A DNA stretch of 64,000 nucleotides from Hoeflea_A sp963921345. GTDB lineage: Bacteria > Pseudomonadota > Alphaproteobacteria > Rhizobiales > Rhizobiaceae. The notes below the pieces were generated by a model. The model ran no database searches and had not been told where the DNA came from. It worked only from the letters and a program-made list of their open reading frames with translations. Position numbers and translations under genes: made by a program. The stretch is from contig CAWUFE020000002.1 of the NCBI GenBank assembly GCA_963921345.3, positions 1,178,001 to 1,242,000 on the forward strand. The letters are read 5' to 3'. Positions 42,158 to 51,024 of the stretch are shown here, piece by piece; position 1 is the first letter of the stretch, and each line of letters opens with the position of its first letter.

Positions 42158-45046
42158 ATGTCACTACCGACGCGTCTTGTCTGCAGTTGTTCTCTCGCTG
42201 CTCTGATTGCCGGGTTTGCGGTACCCGCCACGGCCGATGATTTCGTCATCGACACGCCCGTGACCACCCAGAACGGCGGCAATACGATCGATGGCGACGA
42301 TACGCTGACGATCACGCCGACCGGCAGCGTTTCGACAACGGGGACGACCGCGGTTCTGGCTACCGGCGACAACAACGGCATTGTCAACGAAGGAGCGGTA
42401 TCGGCGACCGGGTTCGGCGCCGAGGGAATCGATGTCGAAAACAACAGTTCCGTAAACAGCAGCGGCTCGGTGTCCACAACCGGAGGGTTTGCCGACGGCA
42501 TCGACGCCGAGAACGGCAATACCATCGACAACGGCGGAACCGTGACCACGCAGGGCCTCGATGCCGACGGGATCGACGTCGAGAACAACAATCAGGTGAC
42601 CAACTCCGGAACGGTCTCGACCAGCGGCGAGCTGGCTGCCGGCATCGATGCAATGGACGACAACACGCTGAACAATCTCGGCAGCATCGGCACGACCGGG
42701 AGGCTGGCGCCGGGAATCGAAGCGAGAGACCGCAACGTCATCGACAATTCGAATTCCATTTCGACCGTCGAAGTCAGCGCCCCCGGAATCGTCGTCCGCG
42801 ACGGCAACACGATCGGTAATTCCGGAACCGTTTCCACTTCCGGCGTGACCTCACCCGGAATCGTCGCAAGGGACGGCAACGCGGTCACCAACTCGGGAAC
42901 GGTTTCGACGACCAACGTCACCTCGCCGGGCATCACGTTTCAGGACAACAACACGATCGACAACAGCGGAACCGTCAGTACGTCGGAAATTGCCTCGCCG
43001 GGCATGTTCGGACGCGATTCGAACACCATCAGCAATTCCGGGACGGTGATGACGTCGCACGAGCTCGCACCGGGGATTTCCGCGCGCAACCAGAACACGA
43101 TCAACAATTCCGGAACCGTCAAGACATCGCGAATCAGTTCGCCGGGGATTGCGGTTCTGGACGGCAACACGGTCGACAATACCGGCATGATCGAAACAGG
43201 CGGCTTGCTCTCGAGGGGAATCGACGCCCGCGACGACAACACCATCACCCACTCCGGTTCGATCAAGACGAACGACTCGTCTTCCACCGGCATCCACCTC
43301 GGCCATCGCAATACGCTCAACGTGTCGGGCAGCATCGATACCGGCCGCTGGTTTGCCCTCGGCATCGATGGCGGGGACGACAACACCATCGACGTTTCGG
43401 GAACGGTGACGACGTCGGACCCTTTTTCCAGAGGTATTCGGGTAAACGACCGGAACACGATCATCACCACCGGCACCGTGTCGACCTCCGGCGACGAATC
43501 CAATGCCATCGACGTCCACAACCGCAACACCGTAACCAGCAGCGGCGCCATCGCCACAACCGGATTCCTGTCGCAGGGCATCCGCGCCAATGACCGCAAC
43601 ACAATCAGCCATTCCGGCAGCATCAACACGTCCGGGCGGCTGTCGGACGGCATCGATCTCGACGACAACAACGTGCTGACCATGTCCGGTTCCATCGACA
43701 CCACCGGCGACAGCGCCGACGGCATCGACATGGAAAATCGCAATACGGTCACCGTGACCGGCACCATCCTGACCACGGGCGCGCGCTCGGACGCGATCGA
43801 GGCGGACGACCGCAACACCATCAACATTTCCGGCAAAGTCGTCAGCGCCCAGGCGTCGTCCATCGACATCCTCAGGAACAACGCGGTCAACCTGTCGGCA
43901 CCGGCTTTTCTCGGCGGCACCATCATTTACGGCCGCGGAACGGATTTCACCATCACCACCGGCCGCAGCCACTCGGTTTTGTGGGACTTCTCCAACAACA
44001 CCCCGAACAGTTTCAACGTTTCCGGTCCGGTCCCCTGGTTCTACAACACGACCACGCAGCAATTCGCCACCTTCGATCCGACCGTGTTCGCAGCCAATGT
44101 CGACCAGTTGGCCGAATGGACGAACATCCTGACGAACATGCTGCACGGACAGCTCGACAACGCCTCGTCCGGCGGCGCCGACAGTACCTTTGCCTTCAGC
44201 AGCGGCGGCAAAGGTTCGCGCAACGCCTGGGTCCGCGGCTTCGGTTCGACCGCGAGTTTCGACGCGGAGAGCTATCTGCACAGATATGACTACGACATTT
44301 ACGGCGTTGCCGCCGGTGTCGACGGCTATGTCCGCAACAATCTGAAACTCGGCGTCTTCGGCGGCTATTACCGCGGCGACATGACCGCCGACGGCACCTA
44401 CGTCCGGTCCTACGACAACGAAACCGATAACTGGTTTGCCGGCGTCTACGGCCGCAAGACCCATAACAACGTTCTGATCGATTTCAATCTGGTCGCCGGC
44501 CACCAAAGCATCAGTCAGTGGCGTTTCGTCAACGACAATCTGGCGCCGCTCGGCAATGGCTCGGCGACGGCGAGCTACGATGCCTGGTATGTCAGCCCCG
44601 AGGTTTCGGTCAGCGGCCAGGTGGCCTCCGTCGGCGGCTGGGCGGTGAAACCGGCGGCTCGATTGCGCTATACCTATCAGTCGGTCGACGGCTACACAGA
44701 AAGCGGCTCCTCAGCCAATGCAACGGTCGCCAGTCAGCAGGTGCAACTGGCCGAAGGACGGCTGGAACTGGGTCTCGAGCGGCAAACCGGCAATGTCGAT
44801 ACGCGGCTCTTTGGCGGCTACCTCGGGCGCTATTCCTTCGGCGACGACAGCGTCGGCGTGACCCTGCTCAATATCACCAACGCGATACCGATCGGCGTCG
44901 ACGACTTCGATTCGCTGGGCTATGTCGGCGCCAATGTCACGCTCAACATGAGTGCGATTGCCGCCATCAAGGCGGGCATCGTCTACACCATCGGCGACGG
45001 TGCCCAGAGCTTTGCCGGATCCGGCGGCGTGACCGTCAAATTCTAG
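42158..45046 (+). CDS. Autotransporter with 24-residue beta-helix repeats
   Basis: A 962-residue surface protein starting at ATG 42158 (GGGGA upstream) with signal peptide LVCSCSLAALIAGFAVPATA. Residues 61-563 are 21 consecutive repeats; after a first copy of 23 residues, 20 are exactly 24 residues long, of the form G-I-x-x-x-D-x-N-T-I-x-N-S-G-T-V-x-T. This spacing and the N-T-I ladders imply a regular right-handed beta-helix. Residues about 690-962 form the autotransporter barrel (NAWVRGFGSTASFDAES to GSGGVTVKF) with terminal Phe. It likely displays an adhesive or protective fibre. It shares no repeat type with its divergent neighbour. Confidence 0.94.
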   Translation: MSLPTRLVCSCSLAALIAGFAVPATADDFVIDTPVTTQNGGNTIDGDDTLTITPTGSVSTTGTTAVLATGDNNGIVNEGAVSATGFGAEGIDVENNSSVNSSGSVSTTGGFADGIDAENGNTIDNGGTVTTQGLDADGIDVENNNQVTNSGTVSTSGELAAGIDAMDDNTLNNLGSIGTTGRLAPGIEARDRNVIDNSNSISTVEVSAPGIVVRDGNTIGNSGTVSTSGVTSPGIVARDGNAVTNSGTVSTTNVTSPGITFQDNNTIDNSGTVSTSEIASPGMFGRDSNTISNSGTVMTSHELAPGISARNQNTINNSGTVKTSRISSPGIAVLDGNTVDNTGMIETGGLLSRGIDARDDNTITHSGSIKTNDSSSTGIHLGHRNTLNVSGSIDTGRWFALGIDGGDDNTIDVSGTVTTSDPFSRGIRVNDRNTIITTGTVSTSGDESNAIDVHNRNTVTSSGAIATTGFLSQGIRANDRNTISHSGSINTSGRLSDGIDLDDNNVLTMSGSIDTTGDSADGIDMENRNTVTVTGTILTTGARSDAIEADDRNTINISGKVVSAQASSIDILRNNAVNLSAPAFLGGTIIYGRGTDFTITTGRSHSVLWDFSNNTPNSFNVSGPVPWFYNTTTQQFATFDPTVFAANVDQLAEWTNILTNMLHGQLDNASSGGADSTFAFSSGGKGSRNAWVRGFGSTASFDAESYLHRYDYDIYGVAAGVDGYVRNNLKLGVFGGYYRGDMTADGTYVRSYDNETDNWFAGVYGRKTHNNVLIDFNLVAGHQSISQWRFVNDNLAPLGNGSATASYDAWYVSPEVSVSGQVASVGGWAVKPAARLRYTYQSVDGYTESGSSANATVASQQVQLAEGRLELGLERQTGNVDTRLFGGYLGRYSFGDDSVGVTLLNITNAIPIGVDDFDSLGYVGANVTLNMSAIAAIKAGIVYTIGDGAQSFAGSGGVTVKF
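42338..43846 (+). repeat. 21 tandem 72-bp coding repeats (24-residue units)
   Basis: Codons 61-563 of the second autotransporter. The first unit is 23 codons and the following 20 are exactly 24 codons without any insertion. Conserved positions are G-I at 7-8, D/N at 11, N-T-I at 14-16 and S-G-T/S-V/I at 19-22. DNA identity between neighbours is only moderate. Confidence 0.9.
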
Positions 45047-45133
45047 CTGCCGCTGAGGGCGGACATTGCGTTCCGCCCTTCCCTTTCGGTTCCTGCCGTG
45101 CCGGATGCCGGACAATCCCTGCGCGAAAAATAA

Positions 45134-45151
45134 TATCGATTTTTTTCTGAT
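45134..45151 (+). promoter_or_regulatory. AT-rich motif shared with the 54950 promoter region
   Basis: TATCGA-T7-CTGAT lies 33 bp before the MBL-hydrolase start. It closely resembles TATCGATA-T6-CCGAT at 54950-54968, upstream of the YciI gene. A shared regulator is possible but unproven. Confidence 0.3.
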
Positions 45152-45183
45152 TTCTGATTATTATCCATATGGGAGGTATAATC

Positions 45184-46245
45184 ATGAAATTATCGATACC
45201 ACTATTCACCGCCGCTTCGCTTCTCGGATTGACCGCCGCCATGCCGAGCGCATCGGCCGAGCCGTGCATGAAGGTCACCTTGACCGGCACCCAGGGCGGA
45301 CCGCCGCTGTTCAATGGCCAGGCGGGCGCCGGCACGCTGGTTCAGTATGGCGACGAAACCAATGGCTGCGGTGCGGTCAAGCTGCAATTCGACACCGGGC
45401 GCGGCACCAATATGAGGCTGTCGCAGATGAAGGTGCCGGTGGGCAAGCTCGACGCCGTTTTCTTCACCCACATGCATTCCGACCACACGGAAGGTCTGGC
45501 CGACATCCTGCAACTGCGCTGGCACTTCAATTCCGGCGGGCCGAAGGTCGACGTCGTGTGCACAGAGGACGTCAAGTCGCCGCTCGGCCACACGCTGAGC
45601 TGCAGCCGCTACGTCGCCCATATCGGCGATTCGCTGATCCAGTCGGGCGAGATCGCTCAGCGTCTGGCGGAAAACAAGAAACGCCTGCCGGGTGGACCGG
45701 CCGATCTGGTCAATGTCAGCACCTTTGCGCCCGGCGGCGATCCGGTCGAAGTCTGGTCGAAAGGCGATGTCAAGGTCTCGGCCATCGGCTCCAGGCACAT
45801 TCCGGGCCACGCGTCCTACCGCGTCGACACCCCGGCCGGCAGCGTCGTGGTCGGCGGCGATGCCGGTAACGACAGTCCGAAACCGCCGCGGCCGTCGTCG
45901 ACCTCCGAACAGGTCGAGAAGCTCGCCCAGGGCGCCGACGTGCTGGTGCACTCGACCATTCACCCGGTGATGGGACCGGACAAGGACAGCGGCTTCCCGC
46001 CGCCGATCTACTACCGGCAGAGCAACGCCGCAGATCTCGGCGCCCTGTCGAAACGGGCCGGGGTCAAGCACCTGATGCTCACCCACCTGATCCCGCCGAT
46101 GGGCGCTCCCAAGCAGGGCCCCTACCCGATCCCGGGCGGTGCGCTGACGGAGGAAAGCTACAAGGATGCCGTCACTTCAAGCGGCTTCGACGGCAACACG
46201 ATCGTCGGAACCGATCTGGTCACGCTGACCCTGCCAAAGTCGTAA
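45184..46245 (+). CDS. Secreted metallo-beta-lactamase-fold hydrolase (RNase Z-like)
   Basis: A 353-residue exported protein. ATG 45184 follows GGGAGG by 7 bp and begins a signal peptide (KLSIPLFTAASLLGLTAAM, cleaved near ASAEP). The metal motif H-x-H-x-D-H is intact in FFTHMHSDHTEGLADIL, with further ligands in SRHIPGHASYRV, VVGGDAGND, VLVHSTIH and MLTHLIPP. Secreted members of this subgroup hydrolyse lactones or esters among other substrates. It is followed by a terminator and then by the 3' end of a ring-cleavage operon on the other strand. A role in that pathway is possible but only suggested by location. Confidence 0.9.
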   Translation: MKLSIPLFTAASLLGLTAAMPSASAEPCMKVTLTGTQGGPPLFNGQAGAGTLVQYGDETNGCGAVKLQFDTGRGTNMRLSQMKVPVGKLDAVFFTHMHSDHTEGLADILQLRWHFNSGGPKVDVVCTEDVKSPLGHTLSCSRYVAHIGDSLIQSGEIAQRLAENKKRLPGGPADLVNVSTFAPGGDPVEVWSKGDVKVSAIGSRHIPGHASYRVDTPAGSVVVGGDAGNDSPKPPRPSSTSEQVEKLAQGADVLVHSTIHPVMGPDKDSGFPPPIYYRQSNAADLGALSKRAGVKHLMLTHLIPPMGAPKQGPYPIPGGALTEESYKDAVTSSGFDGNTIVGTDLVTLTLPKS

Positions 46246-46271
46246 ATGGACCTGAGATCGCTTCTGACGGA

Positions 46272-46303
46272 GGCCCGGTTGCTTGGCAGCCGGGCCTTCT
46301 TCT
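46272..46303 (+). terminator. Rho-independent terminator of the MBL hydrolase gene
   Basis: GGCCCGG (46272-46278) pairs with CCGGGCC (46290-46296), extended by two weaker pairs, then TTCTTCT. It lies 27 bp after the stop codon. Confidence 0.8.
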
Positions 46304-46322
46304 ATCCGGCCATCTCGTTGAG

Positions 46323-46407
46323 AATTTCGGGGACAGTTTACTTAATTCCCATCAAAATCCAAATAAATCAGTGCGTTAAACGAATTAAGTAAACTGTCCC
46401 CGAAATT
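46323..46407. mobile_element. 85-bp palindromic element with perfect 26-bp inverted repeats (MITE/REP-like)
   Basis: AATTTCGGGGACAGTTTACT starts the left arm (46323-46348) and its exact reverse complement ends the right arm (46382-46407), separated by a 33-bp AT-rich centre. The arms include GGGGACAGTTTACTTAATT, a sequence type I associate with short elements mobilised by IS200/RAYT-type (Y1) transposases; that link is from memory. No transposase gene is present here. It lies between a terminator and the 3' end of the GntR gene, so it disrupts nothing. Confidence 0.75.
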
Positions 46408-46486
46408 GCAGCCTCCGCATTCCTTGCCGGGGACACCCCAGGCCTTTCAGGAATTCGCAGAGGCTGTCCTGGCACCGCAAGCGACG

Positions 46487-47191
46487 CTAGCCGGCCATCT
46501 CGTTCAATCGCAGTTTCAGGAATTCGCCGGTGCTGGTGTAGTGGTCGATCAGTTGGGCGACCGCGCGGTCGGCATCGCGCGCCAGGGCGGCGTCGCAGAT
46601 ATTCTGGTGCTCCTGCGCAACGTTGCGCGACGGATAGGCGACCGACCCGGCGAGATTGCGATAGCGGATGTTGAGGTCGTAGAGCTGACCGCAATAGCCG
46701 ATCAGGAACTGAGAACGGCAGGCGGCAAGCAGCGACATGTGGAACAGCCGGTGGGCCTTCTCCCAGACGGGTGTCGGACGGTCCGACTGGCCATCGGAAC
46801 GCGGGGTCCTGGTCAGCCGGTGATGGGCGAGCAGGACATTTTCCTCCCAGTGGTCGGAACCTGCGTCGATGGATTCCCGCAGCGCCCGCTCCTCCAGCCA
46901 GCAGCGGGTGCGCAACAACTCCTCGAAAGCGCTCACCGAAACATCCGTTACCCGGAAACCGCGCTGGTCCAGACGCTGCACGAGCCCCTCGGCGGTCAGC
47001 ATGCTGAGCGCCTCGCGCACCGGGCTGGCACCGACATCATACTGCTCGCGCAGGGTCTCGATCTTCAGCTTTTGCCCCGGCTGCAACACGCCATTGAGAA
47101 CGTCGTCGCGCAGCCGGTCGAACAGCTGCGCTGTGATTGAGGAACCGCCGGCCGGCGCCGGCGCTGCCTGCAAGGCCGGATCAGCGGACAT
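46487..47191 (-). CDS. GntR/FCD family transcriptional regulator
   Basis: A 234-residue regulator. The winged helix covers about residues 18-85 (LFDRLRDDVLNGVLQPGQ, LREQYDVGASPVREALSMLT, GFRVTDVSVSAF). The FCD domain has WEKAHRLFHMSL, VAQEHQNICDAAL and QLIDHYTSTGEFL. It is the last gene of the ring-cleavage operon; its start overlaps the malonyl-CoA synthetase stop by one base. It most likely senses a pathway intermediate and controls this operon and the divergent YciI gene. Confidence 0.93.
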   Translation of the reverse strand: MSADPALQAAPAPAGGSSITAQLFDRLRDDVLNGVLQPGQKLKIETLREQYDVGASPVREALSMLTAEGLVQRLDQRGFRVTDVSVSAFEELLRTRCWLEERALRESIDAGSDHWEENVLLAHHRLTRTPRSDGQSDRPTPVWEKAHRLFHMSLLAACRSQFLIGYCGQLYDLNIRYRNLAGSVAYPSRNVAQEHQNICDAALARDADRAVAQLIDHYTSTGEFLKLRLNEMAG

Positions 47192-48738
47192 CAGGGCGCT
47201 CCTTCTGCCGGCTGCCGAAACTCGTCGGCATAACGTTTGCGCAGTTCATTTTTCTGCACCTTTCCCATCGTGTTGCGCGGCAGGGCTTCGACGAAATGGA
47301 CCGCCTTCGGCACCTTGAACTTCGCCAACTGGCCGGTCAGATGCTGCCGCACGGTGCCGCCGTCCAGGGCGGCGTTTTCCTCGCGGACGATGACCGCCAC
47401 GATGCCCTCGCCGAAATCGTCATGCGGAACGCCGACAACGGCGCTCTCGATCACATCCGGCATGTCATCGATGACCGATTCGATCTCCTTCGGATAGACA
47501 TTCAGCCCGCCGGTGATGATCAGGTCCTTGCCGCGGCCGACAATGACGAGATAGCCGTCGGCGTCGATCATGCCGAGATCGCCGGTGATGAAGAAGCCGT
47601 CGTCGCGAAACTCTTCCCTGGTCTTCTCCGGCATGCGCCAGTAGCCGGAAAACACATTCGGTCCGCGCACTTCGACAATGCCGACTTCGCCGTCGGCGAT
47701 CGGTTCGCCGGTCTTTTCGCCGACGACGCGGATCTCCGAGCCCGGCAGCGGGAAGCCGACCGTGCCGGGTCGGCGCTCGCCATCATAGGGGTTGGAGGTG
47801 TTCATGTTGGTTTCGGTCATGCCGTAACGCTCGAGGATGGCGTGGCCGGTGCGCTCGCTGAACTGGCGATGGGTTTCCGCCAGCAGCGGCGCGGAGCCCG
47901 AAATGAAAAGCCGCATCGGCCCGGCCACCTCGCGCGTCAGGCGCGGATTGGCCAGCAATCGCGTGTAGAAGGTCGGCACGCCCATCAGCGTCGTCGATTG
48001 CGGCATGACATCGATGATCGCGTCGGCGTCGAAAGCGGCGAAGAAGCGCATGGAGGCGCCGGACAGCAGGATCACGTTGGTTGCCACGAACAGGCCATGG
48101 GTGTGAAAGATCGGCAGGGCGTGGATCAGCACGTCGTCGCTCGAGAAACGCCAGGTTTCGCACAGGGCCTTCGCATTCGACAGCAGGTTGGCGTGGGTGA
48201 GCATCGCCCCTTTCGACCGGCCGGTGGTTCCCGAAGTGTAGAGAATGGCGGCAAGATCGTCGGGGCCGCGCGGCACGTCGTCGAAATCGGTGGCAAGCGC
48301 TATGGCGGCATCGGTGACGGAATCGGGATGCCCGGGATCGAGGGTCATCACCCGGCCGCTGCCGGTCTTGGCGCACAGCGCCCGCATTGCAGCCACCTCG
48401 CCGGCATCGACGATGACGATGGCGGGTTCCGCGTCCTGGAGGAAATATTCCACCTCGGCCTTGGTATAGGCGGTGTTGAGCGGCTGGTAGACGCCGCCGG
48501 CGCGAATGACGCCAAGATAGAACAGCAGACACTCGACGGTCTTGGCAGCCTGCACGGTGACGCGGTCGCCCGGTTTCAACCCGGCATCGAGCAGCGCCGC
48601 GGCATACTGCGCCGACCGATCCAGCATGGCGCCATAGGTCACCACCCCGGCATCCGACACGATGAAGGGCCGGTCGGCCCCTTCCGCCGCGTCGCGGATG
48701 GCGACAAAGAGCGTGTTGCTGTCCGCTTCAGATGTCAT
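47191..48738 (-). CDS. matB: Malonyl-CoA synthetase (AMP-forming)
   Basis: A 515-residue acyl-CoA synthetase starting at ATG 48738 (GGAG upstream). The ATP-binding motif is ILYTSGTTGRSKGAMLTH. MatB-like segments are RYGMTETNMNTSNPYDGERR, FITGDLGMIDADGYLVIVG, then GRGKDLIITGGLNVYPKEIE and VVGVPHDDFGEGIVAVIV. MatB converts malonate (or methylmalonate), ATP and CoA to malonyl-CoA. Position after the dioxygenase and before the regulator suggests that the pathway yields free malonate. Confidence 0.88.
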   Translation of the reverse strand: MTSEADSNTLFVAIRDAAEGADRPFIVSDAGVVTYGAMLDRSAQYAAALLDAGLKPGDRVTVQAAKTVECLLFYLGVIRAGGVYQPLNTAYTKAEVEYFLQDAEPAIVIVDAGEVAAMRALCAKTGSGRVMTLDPGHPDSVTDAAIALATDFDDVPRGPDDLAAILYTSGTTGRSKGAMLTHANLLSNAKALCETWRFSSDDVLIHALPIFHTHGLFVATNVILLSGASMRFFAAFDADAIIDVMPQSTTLMGVPTFYTRLLANPRLTREVAGPMRLFISGSAPLLAETHRQFSERTGHAILERYGMTETNMNTSNPYDGERRPGTVGFPLPGSEIRVVGEKTGEPIADGEVGIVEVRGPNVFSGYWRMPEKTREEFRDDGFFITGDLGMIDADGYLVIVGRGKDLIITGGLNVYPKEIESVIDDMPDVIESAVVGVPHDDFGEGIVAVIVREENAALDGGTVRQHLTGQLAKFKVPKAVHFVEALPRNTMGKVQKNELRKRYADEFRQPAEGAP

Positions 48739-48821
48739 TGCACTCCACTCTGTCCGTCGCGATGCGCACCCCTGTCGGTCGCTATGCCACAATCACCGGC
48801 CGAAGCCAACGCGCCGGCCTC

Positions 48822-49697
48822 TCAGGCCGCCTCCTCCCTTGCCAGGACGAAATCGAAATCGACTTCGTAGAAGGGCGAAGTCAGGCGATCGCGCGCCTCG
48901 ATGGCCTCGTCGACCTGACCGGCATCATTCCGTTCCTGATAGCGCATGATCAGGTCCTCGCGCACGCCGAACACCGCATCCTCGTCGAGATAGGGATCGT
49001 CGTCCGGGAACACCTCCGTCACCAGCGTCTGGTAACCGGGAGCCATGACGATGAAATGCAGATGCGAGGGCCGCCAGGGATGGCGTCCGGTGGCATGCAG
49101 CAACTCGCCGACCGGCCCGTCATCCGGCACCGTGTAGGGAGCCGGCCGGATCGTGGTCACCGCATAGCGGCCGTCCTCGGTGGTCTTCAGCCGGGCCCGC
49201 AGATTGTATTCCGGCTGGGCCGAGTCCTGATTTGAATAAAGTCCGTTGGCGGCGGTCTGCCACAGCTCGATTTCCGCCTTGACCGGCGTGCCGTCGTAGC
49301 CGCGCACCTGACCCTGGACGATCACCGTGGCGGTGTCGTTGTCGCCCTTGAGGTCGCCGCCATAGTCCAGTTCCGGCGCGCCGAGAATGTGGAACGGCCC
49401 GAGCACGCTGGACGACGTCGCCTCGGGCGAGTTGTTGACCATGTCGACCAGCGAAGAAACGCCGAGGACATCGGAAAACAGCACGAACTCGTTGCGCTCG
49501 TCATCGGTGATCTCGCCGGCCTTGGTCAGCAGTTCGATGGCCTTGCGCCACTCATCATGGGTGAGTTTCGTATCGCGCACGAAATCGTGCAGGTGCGTTG
49601 CCAGATGTTCCAGCAGGAAACGCAGCCGCGGAGAGGTTTCCGGACCGACATAGTCGAGGAATACCTGAGTGACTGTTTCTTTCGTGACAGTGCGCAT
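48822..49697 (-). CDS. Intradiol ring-cleavage dioxygenase, hydroxyquinol 1,2-dioxygenase-like
   Basis: A 291-residue non-haem Fe(III) dioxygenase. The N-terminal 100 residues are the dimerisation helix domain; the catalytic domain has all four iron ligands: Tyr in NGLYSNQDS, Tyr in RPAPYTVPDDGPVGE, and two His in RHPWRPSHLHFIV. This set, and the GRHPWRPSHLHF segment, match hydroxyquinol dioxygenases. ATG 49697 has GGAG 6 bp upstream; a TTG four codons earlier is the alternative. No maleylacetate reductase is seen nearby, so the substrate may be another polyhydroxybenzene. Confidence 0.9.
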   Translation of the reverse strand: MRTVTKETVTQVFLDYVGPETSPRLRFLLEHLATHLHDFVRDTKLTHDEWRKAIELLTKAGEITDDERNEFVLFSDVLGVSSLVDMVNNSPEATSSSVLGPFHILGAPELDYGGDLKGDNDTATVIVQGQVRGYDGTPVKAEIELWQTAANGLYSNQDSAQPEYNLRARLKTTEDGRYAVTTIRPAPYTVPDDGPVGELLHATGRHPWRPSHLHFIVMAPGYQTLVTEVFPDDDPYLDEDAVFGVREDLIMRYQERNDAGQVDEAIEARDRLTSPFYEVDFDFVLAREEAA

Positions 49698-49710
49698 GGC
49701 CGTCTCCAAA

Positions 49711-51024
49711 TCAATTCAATAATGCGGTCGAAAGCCCCGGGAAGCGGATCAGGATGATGAGGATGATCAGCATGACACCGGCAAACGGCAATGCTCCGAG
49801 GAACACGTCCTTCAGCGAGATACGATCGTCGTTGATGGTCGCCTTGATGACGAAACAGGAAATGCCGAGCGGCGGCGTCAGCAGTCCGATTTCAGCACCG
49901 ATCACGGTGACGATACCGAACCAGATCAGGCTCAGCCCCATCGGCTCGATGATGTCGATGAACAACGGAACCACGATCAGGATGATCGATGCGGTATCGA
50001 GCAGTGTGCCGAGGAAGAGCATCAGCAGCACATAGGCGAACATGATCCAGAAGAAGCTGAGATTGTTGCCGTCGAGAAAGTCCCGCAATTCGTTCGGGAG
50101 ATCGACGAAGCCCAGCATGCGGCTGTACAGCGAGGCGGCAGTGATCAGGAACAGGATGCTGGCGGTGATGTGTCCGGTCTCGAGCAAGGCTTCCCAGAAG
50201 CCGCGGCCGGTCATGCGTCGGCGCAAAAGCGCAATCACCAGGGCGGCAAGCGAGCCGGCCGCGCCCGCCTCCACCGGCGTCAGCCAGCCGGTATAGATGC
50301 CGCCTAGCACGATGAGGATCAGGATGACGATCGGCGCGGTCTTGGCAAATATCTGCCCCCAGGTCAGCATGTCCTCGTCGGCGATTTCCTCGATCCGGCC
50401 GCCGATGGCGCGCGGGGAAATCCGCCCCATGACGGCGATGGCGAAGATGTAGGCAAGCGCCAGCAGCACCCCCGGGATGATGCCGGCGATGAACATCTCG
50501 CCCACCGAGACCTCGGCAACAAAGGCATAGATGATCAGCATGGCGCTGGGGGGAATGATCATGCCGAGCACCGAGGAGCCGGCGACGACGCCCACCGCGA
50601 AGCGCTTGTTGTAGTCGAGCCGCAGCATTTCCGGTACCGAAATGCGGGTGAACACCGAGGCTGACGCGATGGACGATCCGGTGACCGCGGCAAACACCGC
50701 ATTGGCGCCGACGGTGGCCATGCCGATACCGCCGCGGACCCGGCGGAACGCCTGGTTCATGACATCGTAGACATCGGTGCCGAGGCCGGCCTTGGAGACC
50801 AGCAGCCCCATGAAGGTGAACAGCGGAATGGTGGCGAACTCGTATTCGGTCACCCCGTCACCGACGGCCTGGCGCAAGAAATTGACCGCCAGGATCGGCC
50901 GGTCGCTGACGATCCAGATGGTGACGAAGGAGACGCTCGCCAGGGCGATCGGGATGTAGACGCCGAGATAGATGAGAATGACGATGGCGGCGACGGAGAT
51001 GAAGCCGATTTCAACGGGGGTCAT
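49711..51024 (-). CDS. TRAP transporter large permease (DctM type)
   Basis: A 437-residue membrane protein with about twelve helices, the ion-coupled channel subunit of a TRAP importer. Family segments are FIPIPLFTFMGLL-like (seen as ATIPLFTFMGLLVSKAGL), GMIIPPSAMLIIYAF, AGIIPGVLLALAYI and IGLLTPPLGISCFVIK. The start overlaps the DctQ gene by 4 bp and the stop is 13 bp from the dioxygenase start. TRAP systems import carboxylates, often aromatic acids, which fits the operon. Confidence 0.94.
   Translation of the reverse strand: MTPVEIGFISVAAIVILIYLGVYIPIALASVSFVTIWIVSDRPILAVNFLRQAVGDGVTEYEFATIPLFTFMGLLVSKAGLGTDVYDVMNQAFRRVRGGIGMATVGANAVFAAVTGSSIASASVFTRISVPEMLRLDYNKRFAVGVVAGSSVLGMIIPPSAMLIIYAFVAEVSVGEMFIAGIIPGVLLALAYIFAIAVMGRISPRAIGGRIEEIADEDMLTWGQIFAKTAPIVILILIVLGGIYTGWLTPVEAGAAGSLAALVIALLRRRMTGRGFWEALLETGHITASILFLITAASLYSRMLGFVDLPNELRDFLDGNNLSFFWIMFAYVLLMLFLGTLLDTASIILIVVPLFIDIIEPMGLSLIWFGIVTVIGAEIGLLTPPLGISCFVIKATINDDRISLKDVFLGALPFAGVMLIILIILIRFPGLSTALLN

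Noticed and set aside
41331..42206. 291-codon plus-strand open frame across the autotransporter intergenic region
   Set aside because: It overlaps both autotransporter starts, has no ribosome site and no domain, and its composition is unlike the neighbours.
42338..43846. Regular 72-bp repeats as a possible CRISPR or noncoding array
   Set aside because: Repeats are in frame, diverged at wobble positions and lie inside an autotransporter gene; there are no constant direct repeats with unique spacers.
42851..44506. 551-codon minus-strand open frame inside the second autotransporter
   Set aside because: Its apparent repeats are the antisense image of the 72-bp coding repeats.
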